Below are positions 51,124 to 59,644 of a stretch of 64,000 nucleotides of DNA, in pieces. Each line of letters opens with the position of its first letter. Position 1 is the first letter of the stretch. The stretch lies in the NCBI RefSeq assembly GCF_009677585.1, contig NZ_WKYV01000020.1:9399-73398 (forward strand). Reading direction: 5' to 3'. The notes below the pieces were generated by a model. That model was not told the origin of the DNA. It was given only the letters and a program-made list of their open reading frames with translations, and did not search any database. The position numbers were made by a program, and so were the translations under genes. This DNA comes from Lactonifactor sp. BIOML-A5. Its GTDB lineage: Bacteria > Bacillota > Clostridia > Lachnospirales > Lachnospiraceae.

Positions 51124-53253
51124 GTGTTATTATTTGATATCGTATTTAATGGTAATGATGCCATGTATGAAGAAGCGGTAAAAGCATGCGATGACGCTAT
51201 TGCAAAATACGGTGAGGACAAGGCAGTTGGTTTCCCTGAGACTGCTTACAGCTTACCATGCTATTACTCAGAGACAGGTACCAAGATCTCTACATTAAAA
51301 GAAATGAAAGAAGCCCTGGGATACATCAAATCTCTCATGACAAGAGAGAGACGTCTGGACAGCGCGTTCCAGTCAGGTGTTGCCACAGCACTTTCCGCTG
51401 AGTTTATCGAGGCTTTAAAATATATTGATGGTGCTCAGCCATATGAACTGCCATACGAAGGACACTTTTCTGATGCCAAGATCCGTGAACTGGGCGTGCC
51501 CCTGGTAACAGGCGATATCCCGGGTGTAGCCGTTATTATCGGTGAAGCTCCCACTGCACAGGAAGCAGTAGACCTGGTTAAGAGCTATCAGTCACAGGGT
51601 ATCTTTGTGGCTCTGGTTGGAAAATGCATCGAGCAGATCAAAGAGCTGGGTTATAAGACTGGTTTCAACGTACGTGTGGTTCCCCTGGGCGAGGATATTG
51701 CTTCTGTAATCCACATTGTATCTGTTGCTTTAAGAGCAGCTCTTATCTTCGGTAATGTAACACCTGGTGACAGAGCGGCATTACAGAAATACACATTTGA
51801 CCGAATCTTTGCTTTTGTCAACGCATTCAAGAATCTGGACGAGAAGACAGTTGCCTGCGGCGCAGGGGCTATCTACTACGGTTTCCCTGTTGTTACAAAC
51901 GACATGGATTACACACCGGCAGTGCCTAAGAGCTTGATCAAATACGAAGATGTTTCTCAGTTCAATCCGATTTCTCTGGAAGCCAGAAACATCAAACTGA
52001 AAATTACAAACATTGATATTCCGGTTGCTTTTGCATCCGCATTCGAAGGCGAGATTATCCGCCGCGGCGATATGCAGATCGAATTCGACGGTTCCAGAGT
52101 TGACTGCTTCGAGTTAGTGCAGACTAAAGAACTTTCAGAAGTAGAAGATCACAAGATTGAAGTGATTGGACCAAAGATCGACGATTTCGAAGTTGGAAGC
52201 AAGCAGAGTATTGCTTACGTTGTGGAAGTGGCAGGAAAGAACATGCAGTCTGACTTTGAGCCTGTATTTGAGCGTAAGTTCCACAGCTACATCAACTGCA
52301 TCGAAGGTGTAATGCACACAGGCCAGAGAGATATGATCCGTGTGCGTATCAGCAAGGACGCCCATGCAGCTGGATTTGAACTGGAGCATATCGGTGAAGT
52401 GCTGTATGCTAAGATTAAAAATGAATTTGACGCTGTTGTTGACAAGTGTCAGGTTAAGATTTATACAAATCCAGAAGACTGTACAAAACTCCGTCATGAG
52501 TTAGCAATCCCTGCATTCGACAAACGTGATGCAAGACTTCTGACTCTGACCGATGAGTCTGTTGACGTATACTACAGCTGTATCCTCTGCCAGGCATTCT
52601 CTCCATCCCACGTATGTGTGGTAACACCTGAAAGACTTGGTCTCTGCGGTGCTGTTTCATGGCTGGATGCTAAAGCTACCAACGAACTGGATCCGGCTGG
52701 TCCATGTCAGGTAATTACAAAAGAAAAATGTATCGATGAAAGAATCGGTGAGTACGAAGATGTTAACGAAGCAGTTCGCAAGTTCTCCCAGGGTGCTCTG
52801 GAAGACGTATCTCTGTATTCCATTATGGAAAAACCGATGACATCCTGCGGATGCTTTGAGTGTATCTGCGGTATTGAGCCATTCTCCAACGGTGTTATCA
52901 TTGCCAACCGTGAGTATTCTGGTATGACTCCTCTTGGAATGACTTTCCCAGAGCTGGCTTCCATGACCGGCGGCGGTGTACAGACACCTGGTTTCATGGG
53001 ACATGGTAAACACTTCATTGCTTCCAAGAAGTTCATGAAGGCGGAAGGCGGTATCGAAAGAATCGTTTGGATGCCTAAGGAACTGAAAGAGACAGTTGCT
53101 GAAAGATTAAATGCAACGGCCAAGGAACTTTATGGAATTGACAACTTCACAGATATGGTGGGTGACGAGACAATTGCTGAAGATCCCGAGACACTGGTAG
53201 CATTCCTGACAGAAAAAAATCATCCTGCATTAAGCATGGATCCGATGATGTAA
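51124..53253 (+). CDS. acsB: Acetyl-CoA synthase (CO-methylating), first copy
   Basis: Condenses CO, a methyl group from the corrinoid protein, and CoA at the A-cluster. Translation starts at GTG 51124, eight bases after AGGAGG. The product is 709 residues. A-cluster cysteines keep the Moorella spacing: C486, C489, C498 and C508 (YYSCILCQAFSPSHVC, then RLGLCGAVSW), and C575-C577 for the distal nickel (TSCGCFECICG). The N-terminal ~310 residues form the CODH-binding, tunnel-bearing domain. It is somewhat shorter than Moorella AcsB (729), mainly at the N-terminus. Codon use is that of a highly expressed gene. A second full copy follows. Confidence 0.97.
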   Translation: MLLFDIVFNGNDAMYEEAVKACDDAIAKYGEDKAVGFPETAYSLPCYYSETGTKISTLKEMKEALGYIKSLMTRERRLDSAFQSGVATALSAEFIEALKYIDGAQPYELPYEGHFSDAKIRELGVPLVTGDIPGVAVIIGEAPTAQEAVDLVKSYQSQGIFVALVGKCIEQIKELGYKTGFNVRVVPLGEDIASVIHIVSVALRAALIFGNVTPGDRAALQKYTFDRIFAFVNAFKNLDEKTVACGAGAIYYGFPVVTNDMDYTPAVPKSLIKYEDVSQFNPISLEARNIKLKITNIDIPVAFASAFEGEIIRRGDMQIEFDGSRVDCFELVQTKELSEVEDHKIEVIGPKIDDFEVGSKQSIAYVVEVAGKNMQSDFEPVFERKFHSYINCIEGVMHTGQRDMIRVRISKDAHAAGFELEHIGEVLYAKIKNEFDAVVDKCQVKIYTNPEDCTKLRHELAIPAFDKRDARLLTLTDESVDVYYSCILCQAFSPSHVCVVTPERLGLCGAVSWLDAKATNELDPAGPCQVITKEKCIDERIGEYEDVNEAVRKFSQGALEDVSLYSIMEKPMTSCGCFECICGIEPFSNGVIIANREYSGMTPLGMTFPELASMTGGGVQTPGFMGHGKHFIASKKFMKAEGGIERIVWMPKELKETVAERLNATAKELYGIDNFTDMVGDETIAEDPETLVAFLTEKNHPALSMDPMM

Positions 53254-53277
53254 TTCTATAGTGAACTTGTAGGACAA

Positions 53278-53306
53278 TTAGCATTGCCCCTTCGGGGGCA
53301 GTGCTA
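53278..53306 (+). other. UUCG-capped hairpin between the two acsB genes
   Basis: TTAGCATTGCCCC-TTCG-GGGGCAGTGCTAA, a 12-13 bp stem with one G-T pair and a stable UUCG loop. It ends 33 bases before the acsB2 start and has no T-run. It could halt exonucleases and set unequal levels of the two acsB messages. Confidence 0.75.
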
Positions 53307-53339
53307 AAATCGCAAAGGACTTGGATTGGAGATGAGAAT

Positions 53340-55463
53340 TTGTTAATTAACAGAATCTTTAACGGAAATGATGCGGTTTACGGGTTAACAGTGGGAGCTA
53401 TTGACGATGCAATAGAAAAAAATGGGGCAGATAAGGCAGTGGGATTTCCAAACACAGCCTATTGTCTGCCGTGTTATTATGCTGTAACGGGTGTAAAAGT
53501 CAAGACACTGGGAGATTTGAAAGAAGCTGTCGGTGTTGTGAAAACACTAATGACAAGAGAACATGAACTGGATGATGCGCTGATGTCAGGGGTTGCCACT
53601 GCACTGTGTGCGGAGTTTATCGAGGCTCTGAAATATGTGGACGGAGCAGTTCCCTATGAAGAACCCTGCTACGGTCATCTTGCAGATGCAGTGATCCGCG
53701 AATTGGGTGTGCCGCTGGTAACCGGGGATATCCCGGGTGTGGCAGTTGTCCTGGGAAGTGCTCCTACGGCAAAAGAAGGGGTTGACCTCATCAAGAGCTA
53801 TCAGGCACAGGGAATTCTGGTAACTCTGGTAGGAGGAATTATTGATCAGTGCGAAGAACTGGGATATAAGACAGGGGCGAACGTCCGTGTTATTCCTCTG
53901 GGAAAAGATGTTACATCTGTCATCCACGTTGTATCCGTGGCTATTCGTGCTGCCCTGATCTTCGGAAACGTAACTCCCGGAGACGCAGGTGCTCTTCTGT
54001 CTTATACCGCGGAGAGGGTTCCTGCATTTGTGAACGCTTTCGCACCCATTGACGATGTGATTCTGGCTGCAGGCGCAGGCGCAATCAAGCTGGGATTTCC
54101 TGTGATCTCCAACGAGACAGAAGGAATCGCAGAGGTTCCGGGCGCACTGATCCCTGCAAAGGTGGAGGACTTTAATAAGACTTCTCTGGAAGCGCGGAAT
54201 ATAAAGATTAAGATTACAAACATTGATATTCCTGTAGCCTTTGCCTCTGCTTTTGAAGGAGAAATTATCCGCCGGGGCGATATGCAGGTGGAATTCGACG
54301 GCTCCAGGGTAGACTGTTTTGAGTTAGTGCAGTCTAAAGATATGGAGGAGATCGAAGATCACAGGATTGAGATCATTGGTCCTGAGATCGACGAGTTCCC
54401 TGAGGGGAGCAAACAGAGTATTGCTTATATTGTAGAGGTGGCAGGGAAAAATATGCAGCCGGACTTTGAGCCGGTATTTGAACGTAAGTTCCACAGCTAC
54501 ATTAACTGTATTGAAGGTGTGATGCATACAGGCCAGAGAGATATGATTCGGGTTCGTATCAGCAAGGACGCATATCAGGCAGGTTTTCGTGCAAAACACA
54601 TCGGTGAAGTGCTTTACGCAAAGGTAAAGAGTGAGTTTGAGGCAGTGGTTGACAAGTGCCAGGTAAAGATCTATACAATGCCGGAAGACTGTACAAAGCT
54701 GCGCCATGAACTTGCCGTACCTGCATTTGACAAGAGAGATGACAGGCTGCGCAATCTGACAGATGAATCAGTAGATGTTTATTACAGCTGTATTCTGTGC
54801 CAGGCGTTCTCGCCTTCTCATGTATGCGTAGTGACGCCGGAGAGACTGGGACTGTGCGGAGCTGTGTCCTGGCTGGATGCAAAAGCTACCAATGAGCTGG
54901 ATCCCAACGGACCCTGCCAGGTAATCACAAAAGAAAAATGTATTGACGACAGAATCGGTGAGTTTGAAGATGTGAATGAGGCAGTTCATAAGCTGTCCCA
55001 GGGGGCGCTGGAAGAAGTGTCACTGTATTCCATCATGGAAAAACCGATGACGTCCTGCGGATGCTTTGAGTGTATCTGCGGCATTGAGCCATTCTCAAAC
55101 GGCGTTGTGATTACGAACAGAGAGTATGCGGGTATGACTCCTCTTGGCATGACTTTCCCGGAACTGGCTTCCATGACCGGCGGCGGTGTGCAGACACCCG
55201 GCTTTATGGGACATGGAAAGCACTTTATTGCATCTAAGAAATTCATGAAGGCAGAGGGCGGAATTGAGAGAATTGTATGGATGCCCAAGGAATTAAAGGA
55301 TATGGTGGCAGAGCGTCTGAACGAGACTGCCAAAGAGCTCTACGGCATCGATAATTTCACCGGAATGGTGGCAGACGAAACCATTGCTCAGGATCCCGAA
55401 ACCCTTGTTGCATTTTTGACAGAACAAGGTCATCCAGCCTTGTCAATGAACCCTATGATGTAG
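53340..55463 (+). CDS. acsB: Acetyl-CoA synthase (CO-methylating), second tandem copy
   Basis: The TTG at 53340 is the likely start: TTGGAGATG lies before it, the encoded MLINRIFNGNDAVY aligns with the MLLFDIVFNGNDAMY start of copy 1, and the upstream GTG at 53301 falls in the hairpin stem. The product is 707 residues. All six A-cluster cysteines are kept (C484, C487, C496, C506, C573, C575). By hand I count about 18 differences from copy 1 in the last ~230 residues, but about 40 in the first ~120. Codon choice is less biased (more CTG and GCG) than in copy 1, suggesting lower expression or different history. Both copies look intact and functional. Confidence 0.95.
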   Translation: MLINRIFNGNDAVYGLTVGAIDDAIEKNGADKAVGFPNTAYCLPCYYAVTGVKVKTLGDLKEAVGVVKTLMTREHELDDALMSGVATALCAEFIEALKYVDGAVPYEEPCYGHLADAVIRELGVPLVTGDIPGVAVVLGSAPTAKEGVDLIKSYQAQGILVTLVGGIIDQCEELGYKTGANVRVIPLGKDVTSVIHVVSVAIRAALIFGNVTPGDAGALLSYTAERVPAFVNAFAPIDDVILAAGAGAIKLGFPVISNETEGIAEVPGALIPAKVEDFNKTSLEARNIKIKITNIDIPVAFASAFEGEIIRRGDMQVEFDGSRVDCFELVQSKDMEEIEDHRIEIIGPEIDEFPEGSKQSIAYIVEVAGKNMQPDFEPVFERKFHSYINCIEGVMHTGQRDMIRVRISKDAYQAGFRAKHIGEVLYAKVKSEFEAVVDKCQVKIYTMPEDCTKLRHELAVPAFDKRDDRLRNLTDESVDVYYSCILCQAFSPSHVCVVTPERLGLCGAVSWLDAKATNELDPNGPCQVITKEKCIDDRIGEFEDVNEAVHKLSQGALEEVSLYSIMEKPMTSCGCFECICGIEPFSNGVVITNREYAGMTPLGMTFPELASMTGGGVQTPGFMGHGKHFIASKKFMKAEGGIERIVWMPKELKDMVAERLNETAKELYGIDNFTGMVADETIAQDPETLVAFLTEQGHPALSMNPMM

Positions 55464-55469
55464 TATAAT
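55440..55469 (+). promoter_or_regulatory. Internal promoter for acsD
   Basis: TTGTCA (55440-55445), an 18-base spacer and TATAAT (55464-55469) at the 3' end of acsB2. A small stem GTGCGT/ACGCAC lies in the resulting leader before AAAGGAGG. It would allow acsD-acsC-acsE to be transcribed independently of the CODH/ACS genes. Confidence 0.55.
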
Positions 55470-55538
55470 TATTTTACGAGAGTGTGCGTGTATTTCTATC
55501 GGCGTACGCACTAAAATTATTAAAGGAGGCTAATTAAA

Positions 55539-56480
55539 ATGCCGTTTAATCAAAAACCACAAAAGTTCAATGCAACCATTAACACAGTTGAGATTGGATG
55601 CGGGGAAAAAGCTATCAAATTAGGTGGAGAAAGTGTATTTCCTTTCTACACATTTGACGGCCCAATAGACAATGCACCTAAGGTAGGTGTGGAAATCTCT
55701 GATTTAGGACTGGGAGATGCTGTTCCGGGACTGAAAGAATTTTATGGAGATGCAGCGACACCTGCTGAGATGGCGAAAAAAGCTGAAGCTATGGAAGGTG
55801 CTGATTTTATCTGTCTGCGTTTGGAAGGCGGAGATCCAAACGGAGAGAACAAATCTGTAGAAGAGTTAGTTGCAGTTGCTAAAGAGGTGGCAGATGCTGT
55901 TACCTGTCCTTTAGTAGTAGAAGGCTGCAAGAACGTAGAAAAAGATGCTGACTTATTAGCCAAGGTAGCAGACGCCCTTCAGGGAAAGAACGTACTGCTT
56001 CTCTCTGCAAGAGAAGAGAATTACAAAGCAGTAGGCGCAGCTGCCGGACTTGCTTACAATCAGAAAGTTGGTGCTGAATCAGCCGTAGATATCAACCTTG
56101 CAAAACAGTTGAATGTTGTTACAACACAGTTAGGCGTAAAAGCTGAGAGTATTGTTATGAACGTTGGTACTGCAGCCGCAGGTTATGGTTATGAATACGT
56201 GGTATCTACCATGGACAGAATCAAAGCAGCAGCATTATCTCAGGATGATGCTATGCTTCAGATGCCTATCATTACACCAGTAGCAGATGAAACATGGAAC
56301 GTAAAAGAATCCATGGCTTCTGAAGATGATATGCCAGAATGGGGTTCCAAGGAAGAAAGAGGTATTGCCATGGAGATCATGACAGCTTCCGCTGACTTAG
56401 CAGCAGGTTCTAATGCAGTTATATTAAAACATCCTCAATCTGTTGCAACCATTTCAAAAATGATTAAAGAATTAGTATAA
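55539..56480 (+). CDS. acsD: Corrinoid iron-sulfur protein small subunit (CODH/ACS delta)
   Basis: A 313-residue TIM-barrel subunit that with AcsC carries the methyl group between AcsE and ACS. Recognisable segments are FNATINTVEIGCGEKAIKLG, FPFYTFDG, and the barrel end FICLRLEGGDPNGENKSVEE. AAAGGAGG lies ten bases before the ATG. Length fits the family (~310-320). Codon use is highly biased, as in acsA and acsB1. Confidence 0.95.
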   Translation: MPFNQKPQKFNATINTVEIGCGEKAIKLGGESVFPFYTFDGPIDNAPKVGVEISDLGLGDAVPGLKEFYGDAATPAEMAKKAEAMEGADFICLRLEGGDPNGENKSVEELVAVAKEVADAVTCPLVVEGCKNVEKDADLLAKVADALQGKNVLLLSAREENYKAVGAAAGLAYNQKVGAESAVDINLAKQLNVVTTQLGVKAESIVMNVGTAAAGYGYEYVVSTMDRIKAAALSQDDAMLQMPIITPVADETWNVKESMASEDDMPEWGSKEERGIAMEIMTASADLAAGSNAVILKHPQSVATISKMIKELV

Positions 56481-56506
56481 TCGGAAGAACAGGAGGATAA
56501 AATATT

Positions 56507-57853
56507 ATGGCTTTATCAGGTATTCAAATATTTAAAATGACACCAAAAACCAACTGCAAGGACTGTGGTTCACCAACATGTATGGCATTTTCTATGAAGG
56601 TTGCCCAGGGCGCTGTAGATATCTCAGCCTGCCCGCATATGTCAGAGGAAGCGCTGGCTTCTTTATCTGAGGCTACCGCACCTCCAATGAAAACAATTAA
56701 GGTTGGTACCGGAGACGGTGAATATACATTAGGTGGAGAGACTGTTCTCTACAGACATGAAAAAACATATGTAAGCAAGACAAGATATGCGGTATCTCTG
56801 TGCAGCGGCATGGACGATGCAGCCATCGAAGCTAAATTAGCTGAGATTCCAACGGTAGACTATGAGCGTATCGGCGAAAGAATGTACGTGGAAATGCTCT
56901 ATGTTAATTACTCTGAAGAAGCCGGACAGGACAAGTATGTGGCTTTGGTTGAAAAGGCAAACGCTACAGGAAGAACTTTGGTTCTGGGATGTAAGGATCC
57001 GGAAGTGGCAAAAGCTGCTTTGGCAGTATGCAAAGACGGCAAACCAGTATTAAACGGCGCTGACGCTTCTAACTATGAAGCAATGAATGCTGTTGCTGCT
57101 GAGGCAGGCGTTGTTCTCGGTGTAACCGGAGCTGACCTCAATGAATTATATGATACAGTAGCAGCACTTGAAAAATTAGGAAACAAGAATCTGATTCTGG
57201 ATGTTGGATGTGCTTCTGTTAAGGATGCATTCGCAGCAGCCGTTCAGATCAGAAGAGCAGCAGTGAAAGATCAGGACAGAACCTTCGGTTATCCTTCTCT
57301 TGTAAATGTTGCAAAATTAGCTCAGGGAGATAAGTATTTACAGCAGGCTCTGGTATCCTTATTCACCATGAAATATGGTTCCATCGTTGTTATGGAAGAA
57401 CTGGGATATGCAGAAGCACTTCCGTTATTCGGCTTAAGACAGAACGTATTTACAGATCCTCAGAAACCAATGAAGGTTGAGCCTGGTATCTACCCAATCA
57501 ACGGCGCTGATGAGAATTCTGTCTGCCTGACAACCGTAGACTTTGCTCTTACATACTTCATTGTTTCCGGCGAGTTGGAAAGATCCGGAGTACCATGCAA
57601 CTTATTAATCAGCGATGCCGGCGGATTATCCGTACTGACAGCTTGGGCTGCCGGTAAATTATCCTCCACATCTGTTGCTAAGTTCATCGCTGAGCAGGTT
57701 GAAGATAAGATTAAATGCAGAAAACTGGTTATCCCGGGTAAAGTAGCTGTATTGAAGGGCGATATTGAAGCAAAACTTCCGGGATGGGAAGTTATCGTTG
57801 GTCCTTTAGAGGCTGTTCAGTTAGTTAAGTTCTTAAAAGATATGCAGGGCTAA
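56507..57853 (+). CDS. acsC: Corrinoid iron-sulfur protein large subunit (CODH/ACS gamma)
   Basis: A 448-residue subunit with an N-terminal [4Fe-4S] domain ligated by C17, C20, C25 and C42 (NCKDCGSPTC, then SACP), at the same positions as the Moorella protein. A TIM barrel comes next, then the C-terminal corrinoid-binding domain (LLISDAGGLSVLTAWAAGKL). The cluster delivers the electron that reactivates cob(II)amide. It is 26 bp after acsD. Confidence 0.96.
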   Translation: MALSGIQIFKMTPKTNCKDCGSPTCMAFSMKVAQGAVDISACPHMSEEALASLSEATAPPMKTIKVGTGDGEYTLGGETVLYRHEKTYVSKTRYAVSLCSGMDDAAIEAKLAEIPTVDYERIGERMYVEMLYVNYSEEAGQDKYVALVEKANATGRTLVLGCKDPEVAKAALAVCKDGKPVLNGADASNYEAMNAVAAEAGVVLGVTGADLNELYDTVAALEKLGNKNLILDVGCASVKDAFAAAVQIRRAAVKDQDRTFGYPSLVNVAKLAQGDKYLQQALVSLFTMKYGSIVVMEELGYAEALPLFGLRQNVFTDPQKPMKVEPGIYPINGADENSVCLTTVDFALTYFIVSGELERSGVPCNLLISDAGGLSVLTAWAAGKLSSTSVAKFIAEQVEDKIKCRKLVIPGKVAVLKGDIEAKLPGWEVIVGPLEAVQLVKFLKDMQG

Positions 57854-57880
57854 TAGGACAGGCTTATCTGCATGAAAGCA

Positions 57881-57910
57881 CCCCGGATCTGCATAATCCC
57901 GGATCCGGGG
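57881..57910 (+). other. Hairpin between acsC and acsE
   Basis: CCCCGGATC/GATCCGGGG, a perfect 9-bp stem with a 12-base loop, 27 bases after the acsC stop. No T-run follows. Confidence 0.65.
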
Positions 57911-57948
57911 AATGAAATATAATTTCTTACATGAAAAGGAGAATGAGC

Positions 57949-58734
57949 ATGGCAAAATTTATTACAATTGGGGAAAGAATTCACTGTATTTCACCAGCAA
58001 TTCGTGAGGCAATGGCAACAAGAAATCCAGAGGCTATTTTAAAACGTGCGAAAGAGCAGTTAGAAGCTGGAGCTACATACTTAGATGTTAATATTGGACC
58101 TGCTGAGAATGACGGTGAAGATTTAATGAAATGGGCAGTTCAGCTCCTTCAGGAAAACTTTGACAATGTTCCGTTAGCACTGGATACAGCTAACAAGAAA
58201 GCTATTGAGGCAGGTATTTCTGTATATAACAGAGCAAAAGGCAAACCAATCGTTAACTCCGCTGACGCCGGTGATAGAATGGGCTACATTGACTTAGCTG
58301 CTGCCAACGATGCCATTGTAATCGCACTTTGCTCCAATGGACCAATCGCTGCAGACAATGACGAGCGTATGGTACACTGCCAGACTATGTTAGAGCATGG
58401 TATGATGCTGGGCATGGAACCAACAGATCTGTGGTTTGACCCATTATTCGTAGTTGTAAAAGGTATGCAGGACAAACAGATGGAAGTTCTGGAAGCTATC
58501 AAGATGTTCAGCGATATGGGTCTGAACTCTACCGGTGGATTATCCAACAACTCCAATGGTATGCCAAAACACATCAGACCAATCATGGACTCCGCAATGG
58601 TTGCTATGTGTATGATGCAGGGTCTGACATCTGCAATTGTTAACCCATGCGACGTAAGATTAATGGAAACCATCAAATCTTGCGATGTATTCAAAAATAA
58701 TACATTATATGCTGATTCTTATCTGGAACTGTAA
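57949..58734 (+). CDS. acsE: Methyltetrahydrofolate:corrinoid iron-sulfur protein methyltransferase
   Basis: Transfers the methyl group of 5-methyltetrahydrofolate to the cobalt of AcsCD. The ATG at 57949 is chosen because AAGGAG lies six bases upstream; the earlier in-frame ATG at 57931 includes that site. The product is 261 residues, as expected (~262). It is a pterin-binding TIM barrel with ITIGERIHCISPAIREAM, LDVNIGPAENDGEDLM, and the NSADAGDRMGYIDLA and LSNNSNGMP loops. It is the last gene before the operon terminator and joins the methyl branch to the carbonyl branch. Confidence 0.96.
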   Translation: MAKFITIGERIHCISPAIREAMATRNPEAILKRAKEQLEAGATYLDVNIGPAENDGEDLMKWAVQLLQENFDNVPLALDTANKKAIEAGISVYNRAKGKPIVNSADAGDRMGYIDLAAANDAIVIALCSNGPIAADNDERMVHCQTMLEHGMMLGMEPTDLWFDPLFVVVKGMQDKQMEVLEAIKMFSDMGLNSTGGLSNNSNGMPKHIRPIMDSAMVAMCMMQGLTSAIVNPCDVRLMETIKSCDVFKNNTLYADSYLEL

Positions 58735-58783
58735 TATCGGGGTTTTGGTATAAGAATAGGGAATTTATATAGGTGAGTGATCT

Positions 58784-58834
58784 AGCCGCTGTGAAGCAGG
58801 TACCTTATAGGGACTGTGGAGCAGCGGCTTTTTT
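58784..58834 (+). terminator. Terminator of the acs operon
   Basis: AGCCGCTG pairs with CAGCGGCT (8 bp, 30-base loop), followed directly by TTTTTT. Confidence 0.75.
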
Positions 58835-58980
58835 GAAAGCAGGGACGGTGAGAGAAATCCTGCGGCGGTGGGCTATTTATCCAAAACATCGAGTCATCAA
58901 TAGTGGGAAACAAGAGGAAGAGTGTACAACGTTCGACCTTCCCCACCCGTTTTCCGTGAATGTGAAGTGAGTCTCTGCCA

Positions 58981-59187
58981 GGTCAAGGGAGGAGGTCTTG
59001 GGGCCAGGGGTACTGGGTGGATCTGCGCAGACTGCGGAGTGCGTCCGAAGATCCACTGCCGGCGGTCACTTAGGAGCGAAGGCTCTCCTGAGCTTCTTAG
59101 TGAACGGCCAGGCAGTTAGCTGAGGAGAAACGCAGCAGCAAGCAGATCCACCCAGTACCCCTGGCCCCAAGACCTCCTCCCTTGACC
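58981..59187. repeat. 207-bp element with perfect 46-bp terminal inverted repeats
   Basis: The left arm 58981-59026 (beginning GGTCAAGGGAGGAGG, ending GGATCTGC) is the exact reverse complement of the right arm 59142-59187. The 115-base centre is itself structured: CTGCG/CGCAG continue the stem, and CTGCC/GGCAG and TCACTTAG/CTTCTTAGTGA form an inner hairpin. AGATCCAC at 59049-59056 can also pair with GTGGATCT at 59017-59024 inside the left arm, giving an alternative fold. No ORF, no T-run and no clear target-site duplication are seen. It resembles a MITE or large palindromic intergenic element; it could equally be a structured RNA. Confidence 0.85.
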
Positions 59188-59393
59188 GTCCGTCTGCAAC
59201 GCTGCGCTGGCCGACTATGTTACCCCGAGCTTTACATACACAAAACTATCATTTTAGTAATTTTGAATAAATACACCTCCTGTTTCAATCAGAAAAAGTT
59301 ACAAAGTTTTTATACAGCATAAAAATGAATTAGAAATATTAATTTTGCAATGATAAAATATAAGTAAGTCAAAGAAAAGGAAGTGTATGAATT

Positions 59394-59612
59394 ATGAGAA
59401 GAATTACAAGTGCATGTCTCCTGCAGACGATGAAATTTGACACAATGAATGATGCCAATCCAGAGCAGGAGTTAGAAATTTTCTGCAGTAAGCTGGACAA
59501 AAAGGGAACCAGGTATTCCATTGAGAGTAAGGAAAAACAGGCGGATGGTTCTATTGTTGTGAGGCTTAGGAAGCAGTATAATTCTTACAAGACTGACGGA
59601 TACCTGGATTGA
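59394..59612 (+). CDS. Small hypothetical protein (72 residues)
   Basis: A short protein starting MRRITSACLLQTMKFDTMND. It ends with a positively charged strand pattern (DGSIVVRLRKQYNSY) and TDGYLD. I recognise no established family. AAAGGAAG lies upstream, at 11 bases rather longer than ideal from the ATG. It has a helix then beta-strand look and no signal peptide, so it is probably cytoplasmic. It lies 32 bp before the next small gene on the same strand and may form an operon with it. Confidence 0.6.
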   Translation: MRRITSACLLQTMKFDTMNDANPEQELEIFCSKLDKKGTRYSIESKEKQADGSIVVRLRKQYNSYKTDGYLD

Positions 59613-59644
59613 TTATGTGGCAGCTGGAGGTGTGACAGGAATAT

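Larger units (their letters stand above)
58735..59393. other. 659-bp gene-free stretch after acsE
   Basis: It holds the acs terminator (58784-58834) and the long inverted-repeat element (58981-59187). The 146 bases between them contain nothing I can support; a short frame there lacks a ribosome site. The last ~200 bases are A/T-rich and contain a weak promoter-like pair TTAGAA-N18-TAAAAT ahead of the small gene at 59394. Confidence 0.6.

Noticed and set aside
53301..53339. GTG at 53301 as start of acsB2
   Set aside because: It lies in the 3' stem of the UUCG hairpin and adds 13 residues absent from acsB1; TTG at 53340 has a ribosome site and aligns with the acsB1 start.
58773..58970. 65-residue ORF after acsE
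   Set aside because: It overlaps the acs terminator, has no ribosome site and shows no recognisable family.
59017..59164. IS element or integron site in the long palindrome
   Set aside because: No transposase or integrase ORF, no direct target repeats and no attC-type core could be seen, so only an inverted-repeat element is claimed.
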